Positions 12,801 through 30,189 of a stretch of DNA of 64,000 nt are shown one piece after another. The DNA comes from Apteryx mantelli (taxonomy: Eukaryota > Chordata > Aves > Apterygiformes > Apterygidae). The notes under the pieces were generated by a model, which was given only the letters and a program-made list of their open reading frames with translations, was not told where the DNA came from and ran no database searches. The stretch is taken from NCBI RefSeq assembly GCF_036417845.1, contig NC_090014.1, forward strand, positions 248,001 to 312,000, read 5' to 3'. A program made the position numbers and the translations under genes. Position 1 is the first letter of the stretch. Each line of letters begins with the position of its first letter.

Positions 12801-15800
12801 TCCGGGTGTCACGGTGCCACCATGGGGCAGGTCCAGGTGTCACGGTGACGCCGCGGGGCAGGTCCGGGTGTCACGGTGACGCCGCGGGGCAGGCCCCGGC
12901 GCGGCGGTGACGCGGTGGTGCGCAGGTGACGCCGTCGTCGAAGATCGTGGGCGACCTGGCGCAGTTCATGGTGCAGAACGGGCTGTCGCGGGCCGAGGTG
13001 GAGGCGCGGGCGGACGAGCTCTCCTTCCCCCGCTCCGTGGTGGAGTTCCTGCAGGGCCACATCGGCACCCCGCCGGGGGGCTTCCCCGAGCCCTTCCGCT
13101 CCCGGGTGCGTGCCGGGGCGCCGGGAGGCACTGGGGGCACTGGGAGTGACTGGGAAGCACTGGAGGCACTGGGAGGCACTGGGAGGGGACTGGGGGGCAC
13201 TGGAGGCACTGGGAGGCACTGGGAGGGGACTGGGAGGGGACTGGGAGGGGACTGGGGGGCACTGGGGGGCACTGGGAGGGCACTGGGAGTGACTGGGAGG
13301 CACTGGGGGACACTGGGAGGGGACTGGAGGGGACTGGGGGGCACTGGGAGGGGGCTGGGGGGCACTGGGGGGCACTGGGAGGGGACTGGGAGGGGACTGG
13401 GGGGCACTGGGGGGCACTTGGGACTGGGAAGGGACTGGGAAGCACTGGGAGGCACTGGGAGGGGACTGGGGGGCACTGGGAGGCACTGGGAGGCACTGGG
13501 AGGGGACTGGGGGGCACTGGGAGGCACTGGGAGGCACTGGGAGGGGACCGGGGGGCACTGGGAGGCACTGGGAGGGGACTGGGAGGGGACTGGGGGGCAC
13601 TGGGAGGCACTGGGAGGGGACTGGGGGGCACTGGGAGGGGACTGGGAGGGGACTGGGGGGCACTGGGGGGCACTGGGAGGCACTGGGAGGGCACTGGGAA
13701 GGGACTGGGAGGCACAGGGAGGGCACTGGGGGGGAACTGGGAGGGCACTGGGAGTGACTGGGGGGCACTGGGAGGCACTGGGAGGGGACTGGGAGGGGAC
13801 TGGGGGGCACTGGGAGGGCACTGGGAGTGACTGGGAGGCACTGGGGGACACTGGGAGGGGACTGGGAGGGGACTGGGGGGCACTGGGGGGCACTGGGAGG
13901 GGACTGGGGGGCACTGGGGGGCACTGGGAGGGCACTGGGGGGCACTGGGAGGCACTGGGAGGGCACTGGGGAGCACCCATCCCTTAGCAATGGGGTTGCC
14001 AGGGGCACCATCTCCCTAGCAACGGGGCACCTGGGGTTGCCGGGGTCACCCATCCCTTAGCAACGGGGTTGCCGGGGGCACCAGGTCCCTAGCAACGGGG
14101 CACCTGGGGTTGCCAGGGACACCCGTCCCTTAGCAACGGGGCTGCCGGGGGCGCTGGCTCCCTAGCAACAGGGCGACTGGGGTTGCCGGGGACACCCGTC
14201 CCTTAGCGAGGGGGTTGCTGGGGGCACGATCTCCCTAGAAACGGGGCACCTGGGGTTGCTGGGGGCACCTGGGGTTGCCGGGGACACCCATCCCTTAGCA
14301 ACGGGGTTGCCGGGGGCACCAGGTCCCTAGCAACGGGGCACCTGGGGTTGCCAGGGACACCCATCCCTTAGTGACAGGGTTGCCAGGGTCACCATCTCCC
14401 TAGCAATGGGGCATCTGAGGTTGCTGGGGGCACCTGGGGTTGTCGGAGACACCCGTCCCTTAGCGAGGGGGTTGCCGGGGGCGCTGGCTCCCTAGCAACA
14501 GGGCACCTGGGGTTGCCGGCGTCACCCGTTCCTTAGCAACGGGGCTGCTGGGGGTGCTGGCTCCCTAGCAACAGGGCACCTGGGGTTGCCAGGGGCACCC
14601 GTTCCTTAGCAACGGGGTTGCCGGGGGGCACCAGGTCCCTAGCAACGGGGCACCTGGGGTTGCCGGGGTCACCCATCCCTTAGCAACGGGGTTGCCGGGG
14701 GCACCAGGTCCCTAGCAACGGGGCACCTGGGGTTGCTGGGGGCACCCATCCCTTAGCGACAGGGTTGCCGGGGGTGCTGGCTCCCTAGCAACGGAGCACC
14801 TGGGGTTGCCGGGGTCACCCATCCCTTAGCGATGGGGTTGCCGGGGGCACCTGGGGTTGCCAGGGACACCCGTCCCCCTAGCGCTGGGCCCCTCCGCCGG
14901 CGCGGGGGGCCGTCGGCGACGGTGGCGGGCGCCCGCAGGTGCTGAAGGACCTGCCGCGGGTGGAGGGGCGCCCGGGCGCCTCGCTGCCGCCGCTGGACTT
15001 CGAGGCGCTGGGCCAGGAGCTGGCGGCGCGGCACGGGGCGCCGCCGGGCCCCGAGGAGCTGCTCTCGGCCGCCATGTACCCCAAGGTGTACGACGACTTC
15101 CGCGACTTCACCGCCGCCTTCGGCCCCGTCGACTGCCTCGGCACCCGCCTCTTCCTCGAGGGGCCCAAGATCGCCGAGGAGTTTGAGGTGGGCGGGGCTT
15201 GTGGGGGCGGGGCTTGTGGGGAGGGGGCGGGGCTGGGAGGGGATGGAGCCAGGGGGTGGCTTGGGGAGGGGCGGGGCTTGGGGAGGGGCAGGGCTTGGGG
15301 ATGGCTGGGGTGGGGTGGTCAGCTGGGGGCGGGGCTTCACGGGGCTGGGGCGGGGCTTAGGCAGGGGTGGGGCTTGTGGGTGCTGGGATACTGCTTGGGT
15401 AGGGGGTGGGGCTTGTGACCTCAGGGGTGGGGCTTAGAAAGGGGCGGAGCTTGTAGGAGTGGAGCTTGGGTGGGTCTTGGGGGTCTGGAGGAGAGCGAGG
15501 GGAAGGGGAGGGGCCTGGGGTCTGTGGCGGGGCTTGTGGGGTCTGGGCGGGGCTCCTGGGGAGGAGCCAAAGGGGGCGTGGCTTAGAGGGGGGCTTGCCA
15601 GAGGGAGGAGCCAAAGCGATAGGGCAGGGCCGAGGAGGCGGAGCCAACAATGAGGAGGAGGGGCCACGGCGGTGGGTGGGGTCGTGGGCGGAGCTCCAGG
15701 GAGGGCACTGCCAGAGAGGGGTGGGGCCAAGGCGAGTGGGCGGGGCTAATTGTGTGTGCGGGGTGGGGAGGGGGGGCTGCACGCTGCGCTCTCGCCCACC

Positions 15801-18738
15801 CACCGGGCTGCCCCGGCCCTCGCACGCTCACGGCGGCCGTCGCACGCTCGCAGGGCTCTTGCACGCTCACAGTGGCTCTTGCACGCTCACGGCAGCCCTT
15901 GCACACTCATGGCAGCCCTTGCACGCTTGCAGGGCTCTTGCACGCTTGCAGGGCTCTTGCATGCTCGCATGGCTCTTGCACGCTCACAGTGGCTCTTGCA
16001 CACTTGCATGGCTCTTGCACGCTCGCGGTGGCTCTTGCACGCTCGTGACAGCCCTCACACACTGGCGGTGGCCCTCGCACACTGGCGGTGGCTGTCGCAC
16101 ACTGGCGGTGGCTGTCGCACACTCGCGGTGGCCCTCGCACGCCGGCGGTGGCCCTCGCACGCTGACGCGCGGGCGGGCGGGCGGCGCGGCGGCAGGTGGA
16201 GCTGGAGCGGGGCAAGACGCTGCACATCAAGGCGCTGGCGCTGGGCGACCTCAACGCCGCGGGGCAGCGCGAGGTTTTCTTCGAGCTCAACGGGCAGCTG
16301 CGCTCCATCCTCGTGCCCGACACCCGCGCCATGAAGGTGGGCGCCGGGGGGGCCCCAAGGGACCTGGGGGGGTCCTGGGGGCGCTGGGAGGACGTCGGGG
16401 GGGTCCCAAGGGACCTGGGGGGGTCCTGGGGGCGCTGGGAGGACGTCGGGGGGGGTCCCAAGGGACCTGGGGGGGCGCCGGGGGGGTCCCAAGGGACCTG
16501 GGGGGGTCCTGGGGGCGCTGGGAGGGCGTCGGGGGGGTCCCAGGGGCACCGGGGGGGCGCCGGGGGGACCCCAAGGGACCTGGGGGGGCATCGGGGGGGC
16601 CCCAAGGGACTTGGGGGGGTCCTGGGGGTGCTGGGAGGACGTCGGGGGGGTCCCAAGGGACCCGGGGGGGTCCTGGGGGCGCTGGGAGGGCATTGGGGGG
16701 GTCCCAGGGGCACCGGGGGGGCGCCGGGGGGGCCCCAAGGGACCCGGGGGGGTCCTGGGGGCTATACGGCCATCCCGGGGGGGACATAGGGGGGTCCCAG
16801 GTCACCCATGGGGGGATCCTGGGGACATGGGGGGGTCCCAGAGGCTATGGGGGGGTCCTTGGGGCCATGGGGGGGTCTGGGGGCTATAGGGGGGGTCCTG
16901 GGGGCACTGGAGGGGTCCCAGAGAATATTGGGGGCGTCCCAGGGACCATGGGGGGGTCCAGGGGCTATAGGGGGGTCCCAGGGACCATGGGGGGTCTGGG
17001 GGCTATAGGGGGGTCCCAGGGACCATGGGGGGGGTCTGGGGGCTTTAGAGGGGGTCCCAGGGACCATGGGGGGTCCGGGGGCTATAGGGGGGGTCCAGGG
17101 GCTATAGGGGGTGTCCCAGGGACCATGGGGGGGGGTCTGGAGACCATAGGGAGGTCCCAGGGACCACGGGGGGGTCCTAGGGACCATGGGGGGTCCCAGG
17201 GACCATGGGGGGGTCTGGGGGCTATAGGGGGGTTCCCAGGGACCATGGGGGGGTCCCAGGGACCATGGGGGGTCTGGGGGCTATAGGGGGGGTCCCAGGG
17301 ACCATGGGGGGGGTCTGGGGGCCATGGGGGGGTCCCAGGGGACTTTGGGGGGGTCCTGGAGGCTATAGGGGGGGTCCTTGGAGACACAGGAGGGGTCCTT
17401 GGGGACACTGGGGGGGTCCCAGAGGATATGGGGGGGGATCCTGGGGGCCATGGGGGGGTCCTGGGGGCTATGGAGGGGTCCCAGGGGACATTGGGGGTCC
17501 CGGGGACCATGGAGGGGTCTGGGGGCTATAGGGGGGTTCCCAGGGGCTATAGGGGGTGTCCAGGGACCATGGGGGGGGGTCTGGAGGCCATAGGGGGGTC
17601 CCAGGGACCATGGGGGGGTCCAGGGGCTATAGGGGGGTTCCCAAGGGGCTATAGGGGGGTTCCCAGGGGCTATAGGGGGTGTCCCAAGGACCATGGGGGG
17701 GGGTCTGGAGGCCATAGGGGGGTCCCAGGGACCATGGGGGGGTCCAGGGGCTATAGGGGGGTTCCAAGGGGCTATAGGGGGGGTCCCAGGGGCCATGGGG
17801 GGGGGTCCAGGGGCTATAGGGGGGTTCCAGGGGCTATAGGGGGTGTCCCAGGGACCATGGGGGGGGGGTCTGGAGGCCATAGGGGGGTCCCATGGGCCAT
17901 GGGGGGCATCCAGGGGCTATAGGGGGGTTCCCAGGGGCTATAGGGGGGGGGTCCCAGGGACCATGGGGGGGGTCCTGGGGACATTGGGGGGTCCCAGGAG
18001 CCATGGGGGGGTCCTGGGTGCCATGGGGGGGGGGTCCGGGGGCTATAGGGGGGTTCCCAGGGGCTATAGAGGGGGTCCCAGGGACCATGGGGGGGGGGTC
18101 CTGGGGACATTGGGGGGTCCCAGGGGCTATAGGGGGGTTCCCAGGGGCCATGGGGGGGTCCCAGAGCATATGGGTGGGATCCCAGAGACCATGGTGGGGT
18201 CCGGGGGCTATAGAGGGGGTCCCAGGGACCACGGGGGGGGGTCCTGGGGACATTGGGGGGTCTCAGGGGCTATAGGGGGGGTCCCAGGAGCCATGGGGGG
18301 GGTCTGGAGGCTATAGGGGGGGTCCGGGGGCTATAGGGGGGGTCCCAGGGGCCACGGGGGGGGGGGTGTCCCAGAGCATCCATGACAGCACAGGGGATAT
18401 GGCGGGGGGGGACAGGGGTGTGCCAGGCACCCCCCCCCCACCGCCGCCCCCCGTTTTTGTGCCCCCCCCCCCCCCTCCCCGGATGCCAGGAGCGGCCGGC
18501 GCACCCGAAGGCGCAGCGGGGGGCGCGGGGGCAGGTGGGGGCGCCGATGCCGGGCGAGGTGGTGGAGGTGCGCGTGGCGCCCGGCGCGGCCGTGGCCAAG
18601 GGGCAGCCGCTCGTCGTGCTCAGCGCCATGAAGCTGGAGACGGTGGTGACGGCGCCGCGCGCGGGCACCGTGGCGCGGCTCCACGTGCGGCCCGGCATGA
18701 GCCTGCAGGGCGACGACCTCATCCTCGAGATCGAGTGA
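866..18738 (+). CDS. PC: Pyruvate carboxylase, C-terminal half (9 exons, 5' part outside window)
   Basis: Mitochondrial biotin enzyme that carboxylates pyruvate to oxaloacetate (anaplerosis, gluconeogenesis). Exons: 866-1087, 2120-2276, 3322-3562, 7654-7903, 11134-11378, 12926-13105, 14939-15187, 16196-16336, 18490-18738. All have AG/GT borders and matching phases, giving about 643 open codons, roughly human residues 535 to the end. Visible parts: carboxyltransferase motif [14 protein letters not shown] (exon 1); the carbamylated lysine of LCIK at the very end of exon 3 (codon 3560-3562), joined to DMAGL in exon 4; metal-ligand histidines in LHVHSHD (codons 7741 and 7747); tetramerisation region (exons 5-8); biotinyl domain (exon 9), with the biotin lysine at 18631-18633, 34 residues before the stop. 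That motif reads AMKL where human PC has AMKM. The biotin-carboxylase half must lie before position 1. Introns are almost entirely minisatellite. Exon 2 and exon 5 borders have extra copies in neighbouring introns. Confidence 0.96.
1105..2095. repeat. GGGGCGGGGCTTGCAC-type minisatellite, PC intron
   Basis: Dozens of copies of GGGGCGGGGCTTGCACGAG and related blocks. Some form larger duplicated units, such as the near-identical stretches around 1540-1680 and 1710-1850. Each unit carries a GC-box-like GGGGCGGGG. It fills the intron between the first two PC exons of the window. Confidence 0.85.
2227..2790 (+). repeat. Tandem duplication of the 3' edge of PC exon 2 with its splice donor
   Basis: The last ~50 bp of exon 2 ([16 protein letters not shown] plus the donor) recurs downstream with GGGGACAC-rich spacers. 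Copies start at 2227 (the real exon), 2355, 2485 and 2629, plus a decayed one near 2743, so spacing is 128, 130, 144 and 114 bp. GT dinucleotides follow at 2277, 2405, 2535 and 2679. The exon frame stays open to 2787. The donors at 2535 and 2679 are 258 and 402 bp from the first, so they are in phase with it. Confidence 0.93.
2790..3240. repeat. CCCCTGCTGACCCCTGTGAC minisatellite, PC intron
   Basis: Degenerate short tandem units of the GTGACCCCCTGCTGACCC type fill the rest of the intron before the exon at 3322. No other signal seen. Confidence 0.8.
3570..4790 (+). repeat. G-rich GGGGGTATTGGGGGTCCTGG array, PC intron
   Basis: About 25-30 copies of a ~50-bp unit made of a TATAGGGGGGTATTGG part and GGGGTCCTGGGGGG parts. 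The coding strand is almost continuous runs of 4-9 G, so G-quadruplex and R-loop potential is very high. Begins 8 bp after the donor at 3563. Confidence 0.88.
4790..7615 (+). repeat. GGATTTGGGGTGCAGGGAGG minisatellite, PC intron
   Basis: Nearly 3 kb of 20-30-bp G-rich units (GGGATTTGGGGTGCAGGGA, GGTCCCTGGGGTACCCGGAG), partly organised into ~48-50-bp higher-order repeats around 6850-7080. It runs up to the acceptor of the exon at 7654. Long open frames on both strands here are repeat artefacts. Confidence 0.88.
7925..9155. repeat. GCCACGGCAACGCCAACATTG minisatellite, PC intron
   Basis: Units of roughly 12-24 bp mixing GCCACGGCAACG, CCAACATTGCCACGGTGATG and CCAACATCACCATGGTGATG. Starts about 20 bp after the donor at 7904. 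Confidence 0.85.
9160..11095. repeat. CCATGGTCCCCGTGGTCCTC minisatellite, PC intron
   Basis: About 1.9 kb of GTGGTCCCCATGGTCC-type 9-12-bp units in larger duplicated blocks; the stretches around 10380-10560 and 10690-10860 are near-identical. Interrupted at 9409-9453 by a copy of a PC exon edge. Confidence 0.87.
9400..9453 (+). pseudogene. Extra partial copy of the start of PC exon 5
   Basis: The segment GCACCACGCTGGAGCAGG and the following GTGTTCGAGTACAGC encode [11 protein letters not shown]. This matches the start of the true exon at 11134 ([14 protein letters not shown]). The upstream sequence TCCCACGTGTG and a CAG acceptor are also shared, so intron end and exon start were copied together. 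After about 11 codons it runs into the minisatellite with no donor, so it cannot replace the exon by itself. Confidence 0.85.
11405..12005. repeat. GTCCCCATGGGGCAGGTCC minisatellite, PC intron
   Basis: Units of about 19-30 bp (CCCATGGGGCAGGTCCTTCTGGGGAA and the like, with a CCATGG palindrome) immediately after the exon ending at 11378. Confidence 0.83.
12005..12905 (+). repeat. ~31-bp CGCGGGGCAGGTCCGGGTGT minisatellite, PC intron
   Basis: Roughly 28 regular copies of a unit reading GGTGACGCCGCGGGGCAGG then TCCGGGTGTCAC. The array abuts the exon at 12926, whose first bases (CAG, then GTGACGCCG) match the repeat core. The unit may therefore derive from this exon border. Confidence 0.87.
13108..13975. 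repeat. GGCACTGGGAGGGGACTGGG minisatellite, PC intron
   Basis: About 80 copies of ~11-bp units alternating GGAGGCACTG, GGAGGGGACTG and GGGGGGCACTG. Begins just after the donor at 13106. Similar units occur in the RELA 3' UTR at about 40120-40500. Confidence 0.86.
13976..14875. repeat. CCTTAGCAACGGGGTTGCC minisatellite, PC intron
   Basis: About 15 copies of a ~60-bp unit with CCCTTAGCAACGGGGTTGCC, TCCCTAGCAACGGGGCACC and GGGGTTGCCGGGG parts. GCAAC and GTTGC form repeated inverted half-sites that resemble the RFX/X-box consensus. Confidence 0.86.
15188..15790. repeat. GGGGCGGGGCTTG GC-box-like array, PC intron
   Basis: Irregular copies of GGGGCGGGGCTTGTGGG and GGGGTGGGGCTTAG, related in style to the array at 1105-2095. 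No gene signal seen. Confidence 0.75.
15800..16190. repeat. GGCTCTTGCACGCTCGCA minisatellite, PC intron
   Basis: About 18 copies of a ~21-25-bp unit (GCTCTTGCACGCTCACAGTG) leading into the exon at 16196. Confidence 0.82.
16337..18365. repeat. GGGTCCCAAGGGACCTGGGG and GGGGCTATAGGGG arrays, PC last intron
   Basis: First part (to about 16780): ~50-bp units of GGGGGGTCCCAAGGGACC plus a GCGCTGGGAGGACGTCG block. Second part: units of GGTCCCAGGGACCATGGGGG plus GGGGCTATAGGGGGG, with higher-order duplications around 17500-18000. The CTATAG palindrome recurs elsewhere in the window. Confidence 0.85.
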
Positions 18739-20150
18739 GGATGCGCCGCCTTTTTTTTTGGGGGGGGGGGGGGGCGTGGGAAAATAGGGGGGGGGGCGTG
18801 GGAAAATAGAGGGGGCTTTTCCCACGCTGCCGCATCCGGCTGCACCCCGAGGTCGGAGCCCGCGCGGAGGCGACGGGGCGATGGGGAAGGTTATGTGTCA
18901 TCCCCCCCCCCCCCAAAATGGTACCTGGGGGTGTGACCCCCCCCCCCCTCCGCCTTTGCTGGAAAAGTGCCCTGAAATGGACCCCCCCTCCCAGCAATGG
19001 ATTTCCCCCCCCCCCCCCAAATGGATGAGCCCCCCCCCCCCGAAAATGGAGCCCCGGAAGGGACCCTGAAAAGAGATGGGCCCCCCCCGCAAAAAAATGC
19101 TACCCTGGGAGGGAGCCTGGAAAGGGTGTCCTAAAATGGGCCCCCCCGGGAATGGATTTCCCCCCCCTCCCAAATGGAGCCCCCCCCCCAAAAAAAGGGA
19201 TCCTGAAAAGAGACACCCCCCAAAATGGTACCTGGGGAGGGGCCCCCCCTAAAAGGGACCCCCCCCAAAATGACCCCCCCTGGAATGGCCCCCCCTCCCA
19301 AATGGCCCCCCAGGAATCGAGCCCCCCCCCCCAAAAGGGACCCCAGAAAGAAACACATCCCCCCCCCCAAAATGGTACCCTGGGGTGGGACCCCTGAAAT
19401 GTGCCCCCCCCCCGAAATGACCCCCCCCCAGCAAAGGGACCCCCCCCCAAAAGGGACCTCCCACATCACCCCCCCGGCACTTTAGGAGCCCCCCCCCAAC
19501 CATGAACCCCTCGCCAGCCCCGGCCCCGTCAGGCACCCCCACCCCCAAAAAAGGGGGGGCTTCACCCCGTGGGGGGGGCTCAGCGCCCCTGGGGGGGCTC
19601 TGCACCCTCTGGGGGGGCTCAGCACCCTTGGGGGGGATATAAGCCCTTTTGGGGGGGTCTCAGCACCCTTGGGGGGGATATAAGTCCTTTGGGGGGGCTC
19701 AGCACCCCTGGGGGGGGCTCTGCACCCTCTGGGGGGGCTCAGCACCCTTTCTGGGGGGCTCCCCCCCCATAACACTAACCCTGGAAACGGGGGGGGGGTC
19801 CCCACACGTGCCCCCCCCCACCGAGCTGCCTTATGGGAGTCCTGCGCTTTTGGGGGGGCCCCCCCAGCCCCCCCCTCCCCCCAGCTGCTGCCGAACTGGA
19901 TGCTGGTGCCAAACGGGGGGGGCCCCCCCCCAAAAATACGATTTTGTGGGGGGGGGTCCCAAAGCGGGGGGGGGAGGGGGGGACACGGAGACTGTGACCA
20001 AAAAGGGAGAGACTGGAAGTGGGGGGGGGGGGCCGCCCCCCCCCCGTGGGAACAAACCGGGGGGGGGGACGACGACGACATGGGGCTCCCCCCCCCGGCC
20101 CCCCCCCTTCCCCGGGGGCTCCGGGGCAATAAAGACTGGACTAACCGCAG
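18739..20150 (+). other. PC 3' untranslated region (inferred)
   Basis: From the PC stop to the poly-A signal. It consists of C- and G-homopolymer-rich sequence with short repeats (CCCCCCCAAAATGG-type; GGGGGGCTCAGCACCC-type at 19570-19760). No coding exon seen. Confidence 0.65.
20128..20133 (+). terminator. Poly-A signal of PC
   Basis: AATAAA, followed about 20 bp later by a GT-rich element (TGTGTGCC). It is the first canonical signal after the PC stop on this strand. Confidence 0.75.
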
Positions 20151-20559
20151 CGCCTGTGTGCCTCCCGTGGGGGGGGGGGGGGCTATAGGGTGCCGCCCTA
20201 TAGGGCCTTATAGCGAGTGCCGCGGGGGTCTATAGGCGAGCGGAGCGGGCTCACGCAGCCCTATAGGAGACCCTCCCTCCCCCAGTGCCGGGGTGTTCTC
20301 CCAGCAGCTCCCACCGTGGAAGCCCTATACGTCCCCACACCTCTTATGGAGAGGTTCGGCCCCCCCCCCATAGAATGGAGCGCCTATAGAATAGCCCCCT
20401 GGGGAGTAGAGCCCGTTGGGGAGTACGGCCCTAGCGGCGCTCGTGAGCTGCTGCCCTGCCCCCCCCTCCTCTTTCTCTATAGGGGGAGGCGGTGGGCGGG
20501 GCTGGTCCCCTATAGCGCAAGCCCCGCCCCCTCGCCTATAGGCGCTCCGGCGCCTGCTA

Positions 20560-20830
20560 TGCGCCGCGCTGGGCACCGCCCCGCGCATGCGCGCGGCCAC
20601 GCCTCCCGCCCCTCGCCGCCTCTTCCCATTGGCTGTCGTGCGGGCCAATGGGAGTGGCGACCTCGCGCGCCCCCTCCCTCCACCCGCCCGGGGGGGCGCG
20701 TGCGCGGCGCGGCGCGCGGTCGCCATGGAGACGCGGCCTATAGGCAGAGGAGGGCCCGGGCCGGGCTATAGGCGACGTCCCGCCCCTATAGACGGGCAGG
20801 CGGCTGCGAGGAGGTCAGTGTGGTGGGGGG
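20560..20830. promoter_or_regulatory. CpG-rich promoter-like region with no assigned gene
   Basis: Contains an NRF1-type GCGCATGCGC near 20584, a facing pair of CCAAT boxes (ATTGG near 20629, CCAAT near 20645), GC boxes, and an X-box-like GTCGCCATGGAGAC around 20718-20731. A GAGGTCAGTG donor-like site follows near 20812. It lies between the converging 3' ends of PC and OVOL1. I found no coding exons to attach to it. It could be an unannotated non-coding RNA start or the relic promoter of a lost gene. Confidence 0.5.
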
Positions 20831-21066
20831 GGGGCGGATGGATGACGTCGTTCTGTAGGGGCTGGTGGTCGCCATAGGGGCAAAGCCGCTACCGGGCGTG
20901 TATAGGGGGCGGCTGTGAGGGGCAGGATGGGGGGAGGGGTGACCCCGCCCCCATCCTATAGGGGCCCTATAGCTCTTCCCACAGGTTTAGGGGACACAGA
21001 AGCAGTGGGGGGGGGTAGCCGGGGCCCATAGGGACAGGCAGGAGCCTATAGGTGAATATGTATAGC

Positions 21067-21072
21067 TTTATC
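21067..21072 (-). terminator. Candidate OVOL1 poly-A signal (GATAAA variant)
   Basis: On the minus strand this reads GATAAA, about 1.5 kb after the OVOL1 stop. No canonical minus-strand AATAAA was found between here and the stop. Weak call. Confidence 0.3.
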
Positions 21073-21099
21073 TGGGCTCCCCTCCCCCACCACCACGCG

Positions 21100-22600
21100 A
21101 TGCTGTGCTGCTGGGGGGCGGGGCCAGCCCTAGGGGGCGGGGCCTGCGCCCGGATGGGGGGCGGGGCCTGCCCGATGGGGGCGTGGTCGCTGTCAGCAGG
21201 GGGCGGCACCTGTTGCAGGTGGGGTGGGGCCTAGCAGCAGGGCAGGGCCTGAGAGCCCTGGAGGGGCGTGGCCTCTCCTAGGGGTGGGGCCTCAGTGCCC
21301 ACCCAGGGCAGCATCTTGCTGGGGTGTGTGGCCTCCCCTTGGGGGCGTGGCCTAAATATTAATGTGGGGTCCTGGCAGTCAGGGGGCATTTGGCCTCCCT
21401 GCAGTGGAGGGGGGGGGCGTGGTCCGCACCCAAATTGGGCGTGGCTTAGCAGCAGCACCCCCCCCCAGAAGTGCCTAGCCCCTGCCAGGCAGGGGGCGGG
21501 GCCTGAACCCATGAGGGGCGTGGCCTAGAAGGGGAGGGCGGGACCTAAGGCCCAACACAGGGCAGCAACAAGGCCTGGCCAGGGAGGGGGCGTGGCCTAT
21601 GAGGGGGCGGGATGAGCCAGGGCAGCGCCGCCTCCAGCCTTGTGTGCCAGCTTGGAGGGGGGGGCTCGAGGGTGGAGTCCATGGCAGCAGGGGGCGTGGC
21701 TCAGATGGTGGGTGGGTGTGCCCTAGGGGCAGGGGGCGTGGCCTAGAGGGTGGGATGAGCCAGGGCAGTGCCGCCATCAGCCTTGGGTGGCAGCTCAGTT
21801 GGGGGAGGAGCCTCAAGGGTGCAGTCCATAGCTGGGGGCGTGGCCCAGGTGGTGGGGCGTGGCCTGGTGTCAGGGGGCGTGGCCTAGAGGTTGGGATGGG
21901 CCAGGGCAGCACCGCCACCAGCCTTGTGTGCCAACTTGGTGGTGGGAGGGGGGGTTGAGGGTGGAGTCTGTGGTGGCAGTGGGCGTGGCCTATGTACAGG
22001 GGGCGTGGCCTAGGGGTTGAGGCAGGCCAGCATGGCTCCACCACCAGCCTTTCGTGCCAGCTCGGTTCGGGGGGGGAGCCTCAAGGGCAGAGTCCATAGC
22101 AGGGGGGCATGTCCCAGGCGGTGGGGGCGTGTCCTATGGACGGGGGCGTGTCCTAGAGACAGGGGGCGTGGCCTAGGGGTCGAGGCAGCCCAGCACAGCC
22201 CCACCACCAGCCTTGCGTGCTGGCTCCGTTGTGGGGGGGGGGGAGGAGGCACCTCGGGGGCGGAGTCCACAGCAGGGGGTGTGTCCTATGGACAGGGGGC
22301 GTGGTCTATGGACAGGGGGCGTGGCCCAGGGGTCGAGGCAGCCCAGCCCAGCTCCACCACCACCAGCCTTGCGTGCCGGCTCCGTTGTGGGGGGGGGGGG
22401 AGGCGCCTCGGGGGCGGAGTCCACAGCAGGGGGCGTGTCCTATGGACAGGGGGCGTGTCCTATGGACAGGGGGCGTGGCCTAGGGGTCGAGGCAGCCAGC
22501 ACAGCACCACCAGCCCTGCGCGCCGGCTCCGTTGGGGGGAGGCACCTCGAGGGCGGAGTCCCCGGCAGGAGGGGGCGTGTCCCAGGCGGCGGGGGGCGTG
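21100..22600. repeat. GGGGCGTGGCCTA array downstream of OVOL1
   Basis: Dozens of GGGGGCGTGGCC or GGGGCGTGTCC elements. From 21600 they sit in about seven ~125-165-bp units that also carry ACCACCAGCCTTGCGTGCC (copies near 21634, 21770, 21913, 22037, 22201, 22355, 22505). The core matches KLF/SP-type CACC boxes. The array runs to the OVOL1 stop codon, so it probably forms its 3' UTR. Confidence 0.83.
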
Positions 22601-22602
22601 TC

Positions 22603-30079
<7,477 letters not shown>

Positions 30080-30189
30080 CGCCGGATCCCGCCCGCCGGA
30101 TCCCGCTCGCCGGGTCCCGCCCGGCCCCGGGGCCTCGCTGCCGCCGAGCGCCGGCCGGATTCGGCCTCCGAGACCGAATCCCGGGTCAG

